Shown here: piece by piece, positions 41,962-52,249 of the stretch | Layout: the number at the start of each line of letters is the position of its first letter | How positions within the stretch are numbered: the first letter of the stretch is position 1 | Origin: Buttiauxella sp. A111 | Lineage (GTDB): Bacteria; Pseudomonadota; Gammaproteobacteria; Enterobacterales; Enterobacteriaceae | Assembly (NCBI RefSeq): GCF_014189855.1 | Contig: NZ_BJFN01000010.1 | Span: forward strand, 1-64,000 | Direction: 5' to 3' | DNA: 64,000 nucleotides | Made by a program: the position numbers and the translations under genes | Notes under the pieces: generated by a model | Seen by the model: only the letters and a program-made list of their open reading frames with translations | Database searches by the model: none | What the model was told of the DNA's origin: nothing

Positions 41962-44124
41962 ATGGACGTTTCTTACCTGCTCGACAGCCTCAATGACAAA
42001 CAGCGCGAAGCCGTCGCAGCCACGCGTAGCAATATGCTGGTGCTGGCTGGAGCGGGCAGTGGTAAGACACGCGTATTGGTTCACCGCATTGCCTGGTTGA
42101 TTAGCGTCGAAAATTGCTCGCCATATTCCATTATGGCCGTGACGTTCACCAACAAAGCAGCAGCAGAAATGCGCCACCGTATTGGTCAGTTGATGGGAAC
42201 CAGTCAGGGCGGGATGTGGGTCGGTACTTTCCACGGCCTTGCACATCGTTTACTGCGCGCGCATCACATGGACGCGAATTTACCGCAGGATTTCCAAATC
42301 CTCGACAGCGAAGATCAACTCCGTTTGTTAAAGCGTCTGATCAAAGCCATGAATCTTGATGATAAACAGTGGCCCGCCCGCCAGGCGATGTGGTTTATCA
42401 ACGGTAAGAAAGACGAAGGTTTACGTCCGCACCACATAGAAAGCTATGGCAATCCGGTAGAGCAAACCTGGCAAAAAATTTATCAGGCCTATCAGGAAGC
42501 GTGTGACCGCGCGGGCTTGCTGGATTTCGCCGAGTTGCTGCTGCGTGCTCATGAGCTTTGGCTGAACAAACCGCACATCCTCAATCACTATCGCGAACGC
42601 TTCACCAACATTCTGGTGGACGAATTCCAGGATACCAACAGCATCCAGTACGCGTGGATTCGTATGCTGGCAGGTGACACCGGCAAAGTGATGATCGTTG
42701 GCGATGATGACCAGTCCATCTATGGCTGGCGCGGTGCGCAGGTCGAGAACATCCAGCGCTTCCTGACGGATTTCCCGGGCGCACAAACCATTCGCCTTGA
42801 GCAAAACTACCGTTCCACCAATAACATCCTGAATGCCGCCAACGCCTTGATTGCGAATAACTCAGGCCGTCTGGGTAAAGAGCTGTGGACTGATGGCAGC
42901 GACGGGGAACCTATTTCACTTTACTGTGCTTTTAACGAACTGGACGAAGCCCGTTTCGTGGTTAATCGCATCAAGACATGGCAGGAAAATGGCGGTGCAC
43001 TCGAGCAATGCGCGATTCTTTATCGCAGCAACGCCCAGTCTCGTGTACTGGAAGAAGCGTTATTGCAGGTCAGCATGCCGTACCGTATTTACGGTGGGAT
43101 GCGCTTCTTCGAACGCCAGGAAATCAAAGATGCGCTCTCTTATCTGCGCCTGATCGCCAACCGTAACGACGATGCCGCATTTGAACGTGTGGTAAACACG
43201 CCAACGCGTGGCATTGGCGATCGCACGCTGGACGTTGTTCGCCAGACTTCCCGCGACAAGCAACTGACAATGTGGCAAGCCTGCCGTATGCTGCTTCAGG
43301 AAAAAGTGCTGGCGGGGCGTGCGGCTTCTGCGCTGCAACGCTTTATGGAGCTTATCGACGCGCTGGCCCATGAAACCATTGATATGCCGCTGCACGTACA
43401 AACTGACCGTGTAATCAAAGATTCCGGTCTGATGATGATGTATGAGCAAGAAAAGGGTGAGAAAGGCCAGACACGTATCGAAAACTTAGAAGAACTGGTC
43501 ACAGCAACACGCCAGTTCAGCTACCAGGATGAAGACGAAGACCTGATGCCTCTGCAGGCTTTTCTGTCACACGCGGCTCTAGAAGCCGGTGAAGGGCAAG
43601 CGGATACCTGGCAAGACGCGGTGCAATTGATGACATTGCACTCGGCGAAAGGTCTGGAGTTCCCGCAAGTCTTTATCGTTGGCATGGAAGAGGGCATGTT
43701 CCCGAGCCAGATGTCACTGGATGAAGGTGGACGCCTGGAAGAAGAGCGCCGCCTGGCTTACGTCGGCGTGACGCGTGCGATGCAAAAACTCACGTTAACC
43801 TATGCCGAAACGCGCCGTTTGTATGGCAAAGAAGTGTATCACCGGCCGTCACGCTTTATCGGCGAGTTGCCGGAAAACTGCGTGGAAGAAGTGCGCCTGC
43901 GTGCAAGCATCAGCCGCCCGGTCAGCCATAAACGCATGGGAACGCCAATCTCCGAAAATGATTCTGGCTTTAGCCTTGGGCAGCGTGTGCGCCATGCGAA
44001 GTTTGGTGAAGGCACCATCGTCAATCTGGAAGGCAGTGGTGAACACAGTCGGGTTCAGGTGGCATTCCCTGGTCAGGGAATTAAGTGGTTGGTGGCAGCT
44101 TATGCGCGCCTGGAAACCGTGTAA
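41962..44124 (+). CDS. uvrD: DNA helicase II (UvrD)
   Basis: This 720-residue SF1A helicase works in nucleotide excision repair and mismatch repair and removes RecA filaments. The start MDVSYLLDSL at 41962 equals E. coli; an upstream in-frame codon at 41926 would overlap the LexA region and is not favoured. Walker [15 protein letters not shown], motif II VDEFQDTN, DDQSIYGWRG, and the C-terminal Tudor-like domain (LGQRVRHAKFGEGTIVNLEG) are present. Confidence 0.97.
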   Translation: MDVSYLLDSLNDKQREAVAATRSNMLVLAGAGSGKTRVLVHRIAWLISVENCSPYSIMAVTFTNKAAAEMRHRIGQLMGTSQGGMWVGTFHGLAHRLLRAHHMDANLPQDFQILDSEDQLRLLKRLIKAMNLDDKQWPARQAMWFINGKKDEGLRPHHIESYGNPVEQTWQKIYQAYQEACDRAGLLDFAELLLRAHELWLNKPHILNHYRERFTNILVDEFQDTNSIQYAWIRMLAGDTGKVMIVGDDDQSIYGWRGAQVENIQRFLTDFPGAQTIRLEQNYRSTNNILNAANALIANNSGRLGKELWTDGSDGEPISLYCAFNELDEARFVVNRIKTWQENGGALEQCAILYRSNAQSRVLEEALLQVSMPYRIYGGMRFFERQEIKDALSYLRLIANRNDDAAFERVVNTPTRGIGDRTLDVVRQTSRDKQLTMWQACRMLLQEKVLAGRAASALQRFMELIDALAHETIDMPLHVQTDRVIKDSGLMMMYEQEKGEKGQTRIENLEELVTATRQFSYQDEDEDLMPLQAFLSHAALEAGEGQADTWQDAVQLMTLHSAKGLEFPQVFIVGMEEGMFPSQMSLDEGGRLEEERRLAYVGVTRAMQKLTLTYAETRRLYGKEVYHRPSRFIGELPENCVEEVRLRASISRPVSHKRMGTPISENDSGFSLGQRVRHAKFGEGTIVNLEGSGEHSRVQVAFPGQGIKWLVAAYARLETV

Positions 44125-44210
44125 GTCATAGAAAAACACATCGTTTTTTACACAGTTGCTACCCTATAAATATCACGGGAATTAATTAGTCCATGGTATC
44201 CCGTTGCGTG

Positions 44211-44239
44211 TTGACGCCATATTTGTGGTGGCGTAACAT
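44211..44239 (+). promoter_or_regulatory. corA promoter
   Basis: TTGACG (44211-44216) and TAACAT (44234-44239) lie 17 bases apart, 33 bases before the corL leader ORF. This would produce a leader of about 245 bases ahead of corA. Confidence 0.7.
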
Positions 44240-44271
44240 GCGCGCACGATTACGCTAAGAGGACACTCGCC

Positions 44272-44328
44272 TTGGACACACCCAGTAAATACTGGCTCAA
44301 TAACCTGTCATCCAGGTACAACTTCTAA
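44272..44328 (+). CDS. corL: CorL-like leader peptide of corA
   Basis: An 18-codon open frame starts at TTG 44272 with an AGAGGA ribosome site 9 bases upstream. It encodes a peptide containing DTPSKYWLNNLSSR. It resembles the small ORF annotated ahead of corA in enterobacteria (corL in Salmonella, ysgD in E. coli, compared from memory). In Salmonella, corL translation decides whether Rho terminates in the corA leader. The stop codon overlaps a 9-bp perfect hairpin. Confidence 0.65.
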   Translation: MDTPSKYWLNNLSSRYNF

Positions 44329-44354
44329 GGCTATCCTCTTATGCTGATAGCCTT
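44327..44354 (+). promoter_or_regulatory. Hairpin in the corA leader
   Basis: AAGGCTATC and GATAGCCTT form a 9-bp perfect stem with a 10-base loop that begins in the corL stop codon. There is no U tract, so it is not an intrinsic terminator. A ribosome ending at corL would melt it, fitting a translation-sensitive leader. The 44355-44491 remainder contains no gene apart from the corA ribosome site. Confidence 0.6.
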
Positions 44355-44491
44355 AGTGGTTGTCGGCGACCTCATATCTCGTATATCCCGTCGCAATGAG
44401 TCAGACTTTTTAATGGTCTGAAACCTATATCGTTTCTGTCTGTGTGCCAACCGAACTGTCCCTGTTATTTTTTGCATTGGGAGTACCGGTC

Positions 44492-45442
44492 ATGCTGAGC
44501 GCATTTCAACTGGAAAACAATCGTCTGTGCCGTCTCGAATTAGACGAGGCCGACAACCTGAGCAATTCCGTCTGGGTTGATTTGGTCGAGCCTGAAGAGA
44601 ACGAGCGGCAGCGCGTGCAAACGGAACTTGGTCAAAGCCTGGCAACACGCCCGGAACTGGAAGACATCGAAGCATCCGCGCGTTTCTTTGAAGACGAAGA
44701 CGGCTTGCACATCCACTCATTTTTCTTTTTTGAAGATGCAGACGATCATGCAGGCAACAGCACCGTGGCATTCACCATTCGTGAAGGCCGCCTGTTTACG
44801 CTTCGTGAACGTGAATTACCTGCATTTCGCCTTTACCGTATGCGCGCTCGTAGTAACGCGATGGTGGACGGCAACGCTTATGAATTACTGCTCGACCTGT
44901 TTGAAACCAAAATCGAACAGCTGGCAGATGAAATCGAAAATATTTATAGCGACCTCGAGAAACTCAGCCGCGTGATCATGGAAGGGCATCAAGGCGATGA
45001 GTACGACGCTGCACTTTCAACACTTGCTGAACTGGAAGATATCGGCTGGAAAGTGCGTTTGTGTCTGATGGATACCCAACGCGCACTCAACTTCCTGGTG
45101 CGTAAAGCGCGTTTGCCGAGTGGGCAACTGGAGCAGGCGCGTGAAATCCTGCGAGATATCGAATCCCTGCTGCCACACAACGAATCCCTGTTCCAGAAAG
45201 TTAACTTCCTGATGCAGGCGGCGATGGGCTTTATCAACATCGAGCAGAACCGCATCATCAAGATCTTCTCGGTGGTATCGGTCGTGTTCCTGCCGCCAAC
45301 GCTTGTGGCGTCCAGCTACGGGATGAACTTCGAGTTTATGCCAGAGTTGAAACTGAGCTTCGGTTATCCTGCGGCGATTATCGTGATGATCCTTGCGGGG
45401 CTTGCACCGTATCTCTACTTCAAGCGGAAGAACTGGTTGTGA
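44492..45442 (+). CDS. corA: Magnesium/cobalt transport channel CorA
   Basis: This 316-residue pentameric inner-membrane channel brings in Mg2+, with Co2+ and Ni2+ also carried. A large cytoplasmic N-terminal domain is followed by two C-terminal membrane helices joined by the signature [11 protein letters not shown], and the protein ends KRKNWL. The [10 protein letters not shown] start at 44492 has a GGGAG site and equals E. coli. The frame opens 16 codons earlier, which I reject. Its leader carries corL. Confidence 0.97.
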   Translation: MLSAFQLENNRLCRLELDEADNLSNSVWVDLVEPEENERQRVQTELGQSLATRPELEDIEASARFFEDEDGLHIHSFFFFEDADDHAGNSTVAFTIREGRLFTLRERELPAFRLYRMRARSNAMVDGNAYELLLDLFETKIEQLADEIENIYSDLEKLSRVIMEGHQGDEYDAALSTLAELEDIGWKVRLCLMDTQRALNFLVRKARLPSGQLEQAREILRDIESLLPHNESLFQKVNFLMQAAMGFINIEQNRIIKIFSVVSVVFLPPTLVASSYGMNFEFMPELKLSFGYPAAIIVMILAGLAPYLYFKRKNWL

Positions 45443-45453
45443 GATGAAAATGG

Positions 45454-45479
45454 AAAGGGAGCCGAATGGCTCCCTTTTT
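45454..45479. terminator. Terminator between corA and rarD
   Basis: AAAGGGAGCC and GGCTCCCTTT form a 10-bp stem with a GAAT loop and T run, immediately before the convergent rarD stop. It clearly serves corA, and possibly rarD from the other side. Confidence 0.85.
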
Positions 45480-45480
45480 A

Positions 45481-46395
45481 CTATTTATCAGCCGCGCTGC
45501 GTGCTGCAATTCGCGAATTCCGTTGTGTATAAACCGCATCAAGAATAAACAACGCCAGTGCTGCCCAGATAAATCCGAAGGTCAGCATCTTATCTTTGCC
45601 GACCACTTCACCGTAGAACGTCACGGCCAGCAGGAACATAAGGGTAGGGCCAAGGTACTGGAAGAAACCCAGTGTCGAAAGACGCAAGCGCGTTGCCGCT
45701 GCGGTGAAACACAGTAGCGGAATCGTTGTGACCACACCTGCCGCGATCAGCAGCAAATTCAGAGACATGGGATTTTGCCCCATATGGCTGGTTGAGCTGT
45801 CTGCGATACCAAACAAATAGATAGCGGCAATCGGCAATAGCCACAGCGTCTCCACCAACATTCCCGTTTGCGCATCGACGGCGATTTTCTTACGCACCAG
45901 CCCGTAAAACGCAAAGCTGAACGCGAGGCCAAGAGCGATAATCGGTAGCGAGCCGAATGTCCAAAGCTGAACCAGAACGCCACAGGCTGCGAGTGCCACG
46001 GCGATCCACTGCATTCTGCGGAACCGTTCACCAAGGAAGATCATCCCCAGCACGACGTTAACCAACGGGTTAATGAAGTAGCCGAGACTCGCTTCCAGCA
46101 TGTGATTGTTATTCACCGCCCAAATGAACAGCAACCAGTTCCCACCGATCAGCACCGCAGACAGCGCCATCGCAAAAACCTTCTTACGGTTTTGACAGGA
46201 TTTTTTCACCTGTGGCCACTGGCGGCTCAAGCTAATCAACACCACCATAAAAAAGAACGACCAAATCACGCGATGCGTCAGGATTTCATCTGCTGGGACG
46301 TAGTGAATTAATTTGAAATAAGCAGGCGCAATGCCCCAAATAAAATACGCCGCCAGCGCAAGTAACACGCCCTGGCGGGTTTGTTTCGCATCCAT
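45481..46395 (-). CDS. rarD: RarD, EamA-family transporter
   Basis: This 304-residue inner-membrane protein has about ten predicted helices in two EamA/DMT halves. It starts at MDAKQTRQGVLLALA (46395); the frame opens ten codons earlier, without a family match. It was named for a chloramphenicol-sensitivity-related phenotype in Pseudomonas; its substrate is unknown. It lies after yigI on the same strand with 51 bases between. Confidence 0.93.
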   Translation of the reverse strand: MDAKQTRQGVLLALAAYFIWGIAPAYFKLIHYVPADEILTHRVIWSFFFMVVLISLSRQWPQVKKSCQNRKKVFAMALSAVLIGGNWLLFIWAVNNNHMLEASLGYFINPLVNVVLGMIFLGERFRRMQWIAVALAACGVLVQLWTFGSLPIIALGLAFSFAFYGLVRKKIAVDAQTGMLVETLWLLPIAAIYLFGIADSSTSHMGQNPMSLNLLLIAAGVVTTIPLLCFTAAATRLRLSTLGFFQYLGPTLMFLLAVTFYGEVVGKDKMLTFGFIWAALALFILDAVYTQRNSRIAARSAADK

Positions 46396-46446
46396 GAAAG
46401 GAACTCGTTGATGAATAGTAAGCAAATAGTAACAGGAATTACCTTT

Positions 46447-46917
46447 TCACCCCACCATGTAGGTGGCGGTTGCGCTGGCGATATGCACCAGTTCTTCGTT
46501 GTGTAATTCCACGCGCGCAACCGCCACTTTATTCCCGGCACGCAACAGGCTGCTACTGGCGGTAAATCGTTGCCCACGGCCCGGACGCAGGTAGTCGACA
46601 CGTAAATCGATAGTGCCCATTTTTGACAGACGCTGACGCAGTTCTTCTTCGCTAATACTGTCGTGGCGGGTCAGCGTACTGCCGACACAAACCAGGCCTG
46701 CTGCGACATCCAAAGAAGAAGCAATGACGCCACCATGCAAAATACTTTGCGCCCAGTTCCCCACCATCATCGGCTGGTTATTAAAGCTCAGTTCAGCGTA
46801 GTTTTTTTCATACCGGATAAGTTCCAGACCCAGCGCGCGGTTGAATGGCATGTGATAAACAAAAATCTCACCGACCAGTTGCAGGGCGGCCTCAGGGCTC
46901 AGAAATGGGGTAGACAT
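46447..46917 (-). CDS. yigI: YigI, hotdog-fold thioesterase
   Basis: This 156-residue hotdog-fold protein of the acyl-CoA thioesterase (PaaI-like) type has the conserved [17 protein letters not shown] segment near residues 61-77. E. coli YigI is reported to be a medium/long-chain acyl-CoA thioesterase. It is upstream of rarD on the minus strand; 162 bases separate it from divergent pldA. Confidence 0.92.
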   Translation of the reverse strand: MSTPFLSPEAALQLVGEIFVYHMPFNRALGLELIRYEKNYAELSFNNQPMMVGNWAQSILHGGVIASSLDVAAGLVCVGSTLTRHDSISEEELRQRLSKMGTIDLRVDYLRPGRGQRFTASSSLLRAGNKVAVARVELHNEELVHIASATATYMVG

Positions 46918-47079
46918 GGATCTTCCTCGATCTCGTTATGTTAATTAATTGTTTATTTTATGCTTCCAAATCGTTGATTTCCACTTTAAGAAAGGTAGAC
47001 AGAGCTTGAACATGCATATCTATGTAAAATGTGTCGGAGAAAATAATTTGAAACCTTTTTGTTCAGGAGAATATTGCCA

Positions 47080-47949
47080 ATGCGCAAGTTTCTGGGATGG
47101 TTAGTGGCGGCGAGCCTGCTACCGCTGACTGCTTACGCACAGGAAGCAACGATTAAAAGAGTGCACGATACGCCTGCTGTACGCGGCAGCATCATCGCCA
47201 ATATGCTTCTGGAACACGATAATCCATTTACACTTTATCCGTATGAAACCAACTATTTAATTTATACGGTGACAGACGACCTCAATAAAGAAGCGATCAA
47301 AACCTACAACTGGTCTGAAAATGCCAAGAAAGATGAAGTGAAATTCCAGCTTAGCCTCGCGTTTCCAATCTGGCGTGGCATTTTTGGATCAAACTCGGTG
47401 CTGGGCGCGTCCTACACACAGAAATCCTGGTGGCAGCTATCAAACAGTGAAGAGTCTGCACCTTTCCGTGAAACCAACTACGAACCGCAAGTTTTCCTCG
47501 GTTTTGCGACCGATGAATCCTTCGCGGGTTGGACATTACGTGATGTCGAATTTGGTTATAATCACGATTCCAATGGCCGTTCAGACCCGACGTCCCGCAG
47601 CTGGAACCGTTTATACACGCGTTTGATGGCTGAAAATGGCAACTGGATGGTGGAAGTGAAGCCGTGGTATGTCATTGGCAGCACCGACGATAACCCTGAT
47701 ATCACCAAATATATGGGCTACTACCAGCTGCGAGTCGGCTACCAGTTTGGTGATGCAATTCTGAGCATGAAAGGCCAGTACAATTGGAATACCGGTTACG
47801 GCGGCGCAGAATTAGGCTTTAGTTATCCGGTCACTAAACACGTCCGCCTATATAGCCAACTGTACAGTGGCTATGGCGAATCATTAATTGATTACAACTT
47901 TAACCAGACACGCTTTGGTGTCGGCGTTATGCTTAACGATCTTTTCTAA
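47080..47949 (+). CDS. pldA: Outer membrane phospholipase A1
   Basis: This 289-residue outer-membrane beta-barrel lipase acts on surface-exposed phospholipids, which marks loss of outer-membrane asymmetry. A 20-residue signal peptide ends AYA, before QEAT. The catalytic cluster His-Ser-Asn lies in YNHDSNGRSD and the following RSWNR. The barrel ends in the aromatic C-terminus LNDLF. I use ATG 47080, seven codons inside the open frame, with an AGGAG site upstream. Confidence 0.96.
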   Translation: MRKFLGWLVAASLLPLTAYAQEATIKRVHDTPAVRGSIIANMLLEHDNPFTLYPYETNYLIYTVTDDLNKEAIKTYNWSENAKKDEVKFQLSLAFPIWRGIFGSNSVLGASYTQKSWWQLSNSEESAPFRETNYEPQVFLGFATDESFAGWTLRDVEFGYNHDSNGRSDPTSRSWNRLYTRLMAENGNWMVEVKPWYVIGSTDDNPDITKYMGYYQLRVGYQFGDAILSMKGQYNWNTGYGGAELGFSYPVTKHVRLYSQLYSGYGESLIDYNFNQTRFGVGVMLNDLF

Positions 47950-47992
47950 ACGATTTGTTTTAAAAACTGGCGGTATTTGTGGTGGGGAAAGC

Positions 47993-49822
47993 GTGACACA
48001 GGCGGAAGTCATTAATCAGGCAGTGCTGGCCAGGCAGGTTTTGCAAGATACCTTTGGCTACCAACAGTTCCGCCCGGGCCAGGAAACCATCATCGAAACG
48101 GTGCTGGAAGGGCGTGATTGCCTGGTTGTTATGCCGACTGGTGGTGGCAAATCACTGTGTTATCAAATCCCGGCACTGGTGTTCGGCGGGCTAACCGTCG
48201 TGGTTTCGCCGCTGATTTCTTTGATGAAAGACCAGGTTGATCAACTGCTGGCAAACGGCGTTGCGGCGGCCTGTCTTAACTCAACGCAAACTCGCGAGCA
48301 GCAGCAAGAAGTGCTTACGGGGTGTCGCACCGGGCAAATTCGCCTGCTGTATATCGCCCCCGAACGATTGATGATGGATAACTTCATTGATCAACTCAGC
48401 CAATGGCATCTCTCGATGGTGGCGGTCGACGAAGCGCATTGTATTTCGCAATGGGGTCACGATTTCCGACCAGAATATGCCGCGCTGGGCCAGTTGCGTG
48501 AGCGCCTGCCCACGGTGCCATTTATTGCCCTCACCGCCACTGCTGACGACACCACTCGTGCTGATATTGTTCGCCTTTTAGGCCTGCACGATCCGTTTAT
48601 TGAAATCAGCAGTTTTGACAGACCGAATATTCGCTACATGCTGATGGAGAAGTTTAAACCTCTCGATCAGCTGATGCGCTACGTGCAAGAACAGAAAGGA
48701 AAATCCGGCATTATCTATTGTGGCAGCCGCGCCAAGGTTGAAGACACCGCCGCACGTTTGCAAAGCAAAGGGATCAGCGCCGGTGCTTATCACGCTGGGC
48801 TTGAACACCAGGTTCGTGCTGAAGTGCAGGAAAAATTCCAGCGAGACGATCTGCAAATCGTGGTCGCTACGGTGGCGTTCGGTATGGGTATCAATAAGCC
48901 CAACGTCCGTTTTGTCGCCCACTTCGACATCCCACGTAATATCGAATCCTACTATCAGGAAACCGGGCGCGCGGGGCGTGACGGCCTGCCTGCGGAAGCG
49001 ATGCTATTTTACGATCCGGCCGATATGGCCTGGTTGCGTAAATGCCTGGAAGAAAAACCGGTCGGGCAATTGCAGGACATTGAACGCCATAAACTCAATG
49101 CGATGGGGGCGTTTGCTGAAGCGCAAACCTGTCGCCGCCTGGTATTGCTGAATTACTTTGGCGAAGGTCGCCAGCAATCTTGTGGCAACTGCGATATTTG
49201 TCTCGATCCGCCGCGTCGTTACGACGGGCTGGTGGATGCGCAAAAAGCGCTGTCTTGTATTTATCGCGTCAATCAGCGCTTTGGTATGGGCTATGTGGTG
49301 GAAGTGCTGCGTGGCGCTAACAATCAACGTATCCGCGACTTGCAGCACGACAAGCTGCCGGTCTACGGAATTGGCCGTGACCAGACACACGAACATTGGG
49401 TCAGCGTTATCCGCCAACTCATTCACCTGGGCGTGGTGACACAAAACATCGCCCAGCACTCCGCATTGCAGCTCACCGAAGCGGCTCGCCCGTTCTTACG
49501 TGGCGAAGAACCTTTAATGCTTGCCGTGCCGCGTATCGTCGCGGTCAAATCCCGCAGCAGCAGCCAGAAAGCATTCGGCGGTAACTATGACCGCAAGCTG
49601 TTCGCCAAGTTACGCAAACTGCGCAAAGCCATTGCCGATGAAGAAAACATTCCACCGTATGTGGTGTTTAACGACGCGACATTAATCGAAATGTCCGAAC
49701 AGATGCCGATTACCCCAGGCGAAATGCTGGGCGTGAATGGTGTTGGAACGCGTAAGCTGGAACGTTTTGGTCGTGAGTTCATGGCACTGATTCGCAGCCA
49801 TGTTGATGGTGAAGATGAGTAG
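47993..49822 (+). CDS. recQ: ATP-dependent DNA helicase RecQ
   Basis: This 609-residue 3'-5' helicase works in the RecF recombination pathway and at stalled forks. Start GTG 47993 (M-T-Q-A-E-V) follows a GTGGGG site and gives the E. coli length; the open frame extends upstream into pldA. Walker A PTGGGKSLCYQ, DEAH box VDEAHCISQWGHDFRPEY, the zinc cysteines in CRRLVLLNYF...CGNCDIC, and a C-terminal HRDC domain are visible. It is 43 bases after pldA. Confidence 0.97.
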   Translation: MTQAEVINQAVLARQVLQDTFGYQQFRPGQETIIETVLEGRDCLVVMPTGGGKSLCYQIPALVFGGLTVVVSPLISLMKDQVDQLLANGVAAACLNSTQTREQQQEVLTGCRTGQIRLLYIAPERLMMDNFIDQLSQWHLSMVAVDEAHCISQWGHDFRPEYAALGQLRERLPTVPFIALTATADDTTRADIVRLLGLHDPFIEISSFDRPNIRYMLMEKFKPLDQLMRYVQEQKGKSGIIYCGSRAKVEDTAARLQSKGISAGAYHAGLEHQVRAEVQEKFQRDDLQIVVATVAFGMGINKPNVRFVAHFDIPRNIESYYQETGRAGRDGLPAEAMLFYDPADMAWLRKCLEEKPVGQLQDIERHKLNAMGAFAEAQTCRRLVLLNYFGEGRQQSCGNCDICLDPPRRYDGLVDAQKALSCIYRVNQRFGMGYVVEVLRGANNQRIRDLQHDKLPVYGIGRDQTHEHWVSVIRQLIHLGVVTQNIAQHSALQLTEAARPFLRGEEPLMLAVPRIVAVKSRSSSQKAFGGNYDRKLFAKLRKLRKAIADEENIPPYVVFNDATLIEMSEQMPITPGEMLGVNGVGTRKLERFGREFMALIRSHVDGEDE

Positions 49823-49889
49823 TAGCCAGCCTTGCCCGAACGTGGCAGGATGGTTGCTCACTGAATAATTATCCTGCGAGTTAACTCCT

Positions 49890-50510
49890 ATGTTGATGCT
49901 CTTCCTCACGGTGGCATTAGTGCATATCGTTGCGCTGATGAGCCCCGGTCCCGATTTTTTCTTTGTTTCCCAGACCGCAGTCAGCCGCTCTCGTAAAGAA
50001 GCGATGATGGGTGTATTGGGAATTACCATGGGTGTCATGATCTGGGCAGGCGTAGCGCTGCTGGGTTTGCATCTGATTCTGGAAAAAATGGCGTGGTTGC
50101 ACAACATCATTATGGTTGGAGGTGGTTTGTATCTTTGCTGGATGGGCTACCAGATGCTGCGTGGCGCATTGAAGAAAGAGAAGCCTTCCGAGCAAGCACC
50201 GAATGTTGAACTGGCTCGTAGCGGGCGCAGTTTTGTAAAAGGTTTACTCACTAACCTGGCAAACCCAAAAGCGATTATCTACTTCGGCAGCGTGTTCTCA
50301 CTGTTTGTCGGCGATGATGTAGGTAGTGCAGAACGTTGGGGCCTGTTTGTTTTGATTTCACTGGAAACACTGGCCTGGTTCACCGTGGTTGCCAGCTTAT
50401 TTGCACTGCCGAAAATGCGCCGGGGTTACCAGCGCCTTGCTAAATGGATTGATGGGTTCGCAGGTGCATTGTTTGCCGGATTCGGTATTCACCTGATCAT
50501 CTCCCGCTAA
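49890..50510 (+). CDS. rhtC: Threonine efflux protein RhtC
   Basis: This 206-residue LysE/RhtB-family exporter has about six predicted helices and exports threonine. The family N-terminus MSPGPDFFFVSQTAVSRSRKEA is evident. It is convergent with rhtB across 15 bases, as in E. coli. Confidence 0.95.
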   Translation: MLMLFLTVALVHIVALMSPGPDFFFVSQTAVSRSRKEAMMGVLGITMGVMIWAGVALLGLHLILEKMAWLHNIIMVGGGLYLCWMGYQMLRGALKKEKPSEQAPNVELARSGRSFVKGLLTNLANPKAIIYFGSVFSLFVGDDVGSAERWGLFVLISLETLAWFTVVASLFALPKMRRGYQRLAKWIDGFAGALFAGFGIHLIISR

Positions 50511-50525
50511 TCCTTTCCTCTGATG

Positions 50526-51146
50526 TTATGCCTGGCGTGCTCCGGCTAAAAGCGCGCCAACCAGCATAAACAGTGAACCAAACACGCGGTTCAGCGCTTT
50601 CATCTGACGTGGCCCTTTAATCCAGCCCGCAATCCGTGTTGCCAGCGTCGCGTAGCCTATCATCACAATAATATCGACCACGACGGTAGTCACGCCGAGT
50701 ATTAAATACTGTGCCGCTTGCGGCTGATGGGGGGCGATAAATTGTGGGAAAAGTGCCGCGAGAAAGACAATGCTCTTGGGATTGGTGAGATTCACAAAAA
50801 CCGCACGCTTAAACAGGCGGCTACGTGGTTGGCTGGCCGCTATCGTATTTAAATCTATCGCCCCAGCGGCACGCCATTGCTGAATCCCCAACCAGACAAG
50901 GTAAGCGGCTCCCGCCCATTTCAATATTTCAAAAGCCAGCAGCGAATGCGAAAAAATTGCCCCCAGGCCAATGCCAACCAGCACGATATGAATCGCAAGA
51001 CCGGTTTGTAGCCCTGCAATAGACGCAGCCGCACCGCGATATCCGTGGCTGATGGCGGTCGTCATGGTATTAATCGCCCCGGAACCGGGTGAAAGACTCA
51101 GAATTATTGTGGTTACGAGATAGGTAAACCACCACTCAACGCTCAT
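50526..51146 (-). CDS. rhtB: Homoserine/homoserine lactone efflux protein RhtB
   Basis: This 206-residue LysE/RhtB-family exporter gives homoserine and homoserine lactone efflux. N-terminal [19 protein letters not shown] and about six helices are the family pattern. It diverges from pldB with 79 bases between starts. Confidence 0.95.
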   Translation of the reverse strand: MSVEWWFTYLVTTIILSLSPGSGAINTMTTAISHGYRGAAASIAGLQTGLAIHIVLVGIGLGAIFSHSLLAFEILKWAGAAYLVWLGIQQWRAAGAIDLNTIAASQPRSRLFKRAVFVNLTNPKSIVFLAALFPQFIAPHQPQAAQYLILGVTTVVVDIIVMIGYATLATRIAGWIKGPRQMKALNRVFGSLFMLVGALLAGARQA

Positions 51147-51225
51147 GTGAAATTCCCTGATCGAACACTTTTATGCCACAATACGCTATTGTTGATGAGC
51201 GTGCTACGAATCACAAAAAAGCGAA

Positions 51226-52218
51226 ATGACTCAGCATAAAAATGGATGGTTATCCAGGGAAAATGCCTTTGCGGCTTTCACCACGGGTTCACTGATGGAC
51301 TTCTGGCGTAAGCGCGAAGAGTGTGAATTTTCAGGCGTCGACGAAGTGCCGGTACGCTACGTACGGTTTCGCTCGCAGGATCATGACCGGGTGATTGTTG
51401 TTTGTCCTGGGCGTATCGAAAGCTATGTCAAATATGCTGAATTGGCGTACGACTTATTTCTGTGTGGATTCGACATTTTAATCATCGACCATCGTGGACA
51501 AGGGCGTTCTGGACGCATGCTATCGGATTCGCATCGCGGGCATGTGGCGAAGTTTAGCGACTATGTCGACGATTTTGATCGCTTTTATCAGCATGAAGTC
51601 GCGAATGGTCCGTGGAGAAAACGCTACGCGTTAGCGCATTCCATGGGCGGGGCGATTATCACGCTGTGGCTGGAAAAGAACTCACAATGCTTTGATGCCG
51701 TTGCGCTGTGCGCACCCATGTTTGGCATCGCCTTACGCTGGCCGGACTGGATGGTTCGTCATATTCTTGATTGGGCGGAAGGTCATCAACGTTTTCGTGA
51801 GGGATATGCAATCGGAACAGGCCGCTGGCGCGCATTACCATTTAGCGTTAATGTCCTGACCCATAGCCGTGAACGTTACCGCCGAAACCTACGTTTTTAT
51901 GCTGACGAGCCAGCATTGCGGGTCGGTGGGCCAACGAATCACTGGGTACGAGAAGGGATACTCGCAGGAGAACAGGTTTTAGCAGGAGCCACTGCGATTA
52001 CCACGCCGATTTTTATCCTGCAGGCAGAAGAGGAGCGCGTCGTTGATAATCGCGCGCATGACCGATTCTGTGAACTTCGAGCCACGGCGGGCAACCCTTG
52101 TGAGGGGGAAAAACCTTACGTCATAAACGGTGCATATCATGAGATCCTGTTCGAAAAGGACGATATACGGACCGAAGCGCTGAATGCCATTATCACGTTT
52201 TTTGATAGGCATAATTAA
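51226..52218 (+). CDS. pldB: Lysophospholipase L2
   Basis: This 330-residue alpha/beta hydrolase removes the remaining acyl chain from lysophospholipids. Motifs are VVCPGRIESYVKYAE, IIDHRGQGRSGR, and the nucleophile elbow AHSMGGAI near residue 141. It is ten residues shorter than E. coli PldB at the C-terminus. yigL starts 32 bases after. Confidence 0.94.
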   Translation: MTQHKNGWLSRENAFAAFTTGSLMDFWRKREECEFSGVDEVPVRYVRFRSQDHDRVIVVCPGRIESYVKYAELAYDLFLCGFDILIIDHRGQGRSGRMLSDSHRGHVAKFSDYVDDFDRFYQHEVANGPWRKRYALAHSMGGAIITLWLEKNSQCFDAVALCAPMFGIALRWPDWMVRHILDWAEGHQRFREGYAIGTGRWRALPFSVNVLTHSRERYRRNLRFYADEPALRVGGPTNHWVREGILAGEQVLAGATAITTPIFILQAEEERVVDNRAHDRFCELRATAGNPCEGEKPYVINGAYHEILFEKDDIRTEALNAIITFFDRHN

Positions 52219-52249
52219 TCTGAATTCAACACCTGAGGTTTCAAATCCT

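Noticed and set aside
44444-44491. Upstream extension of corA by 16 codons
   Set aside because: The MLSAFQ start has its own GGGAG site and matches the family length of 316.
47888-47992. recQ extension overlapping pldA
   Set aside because: The GTG at 47993 gives the standard 609-residue protein and has a ribosome site; the extension has no similarity.
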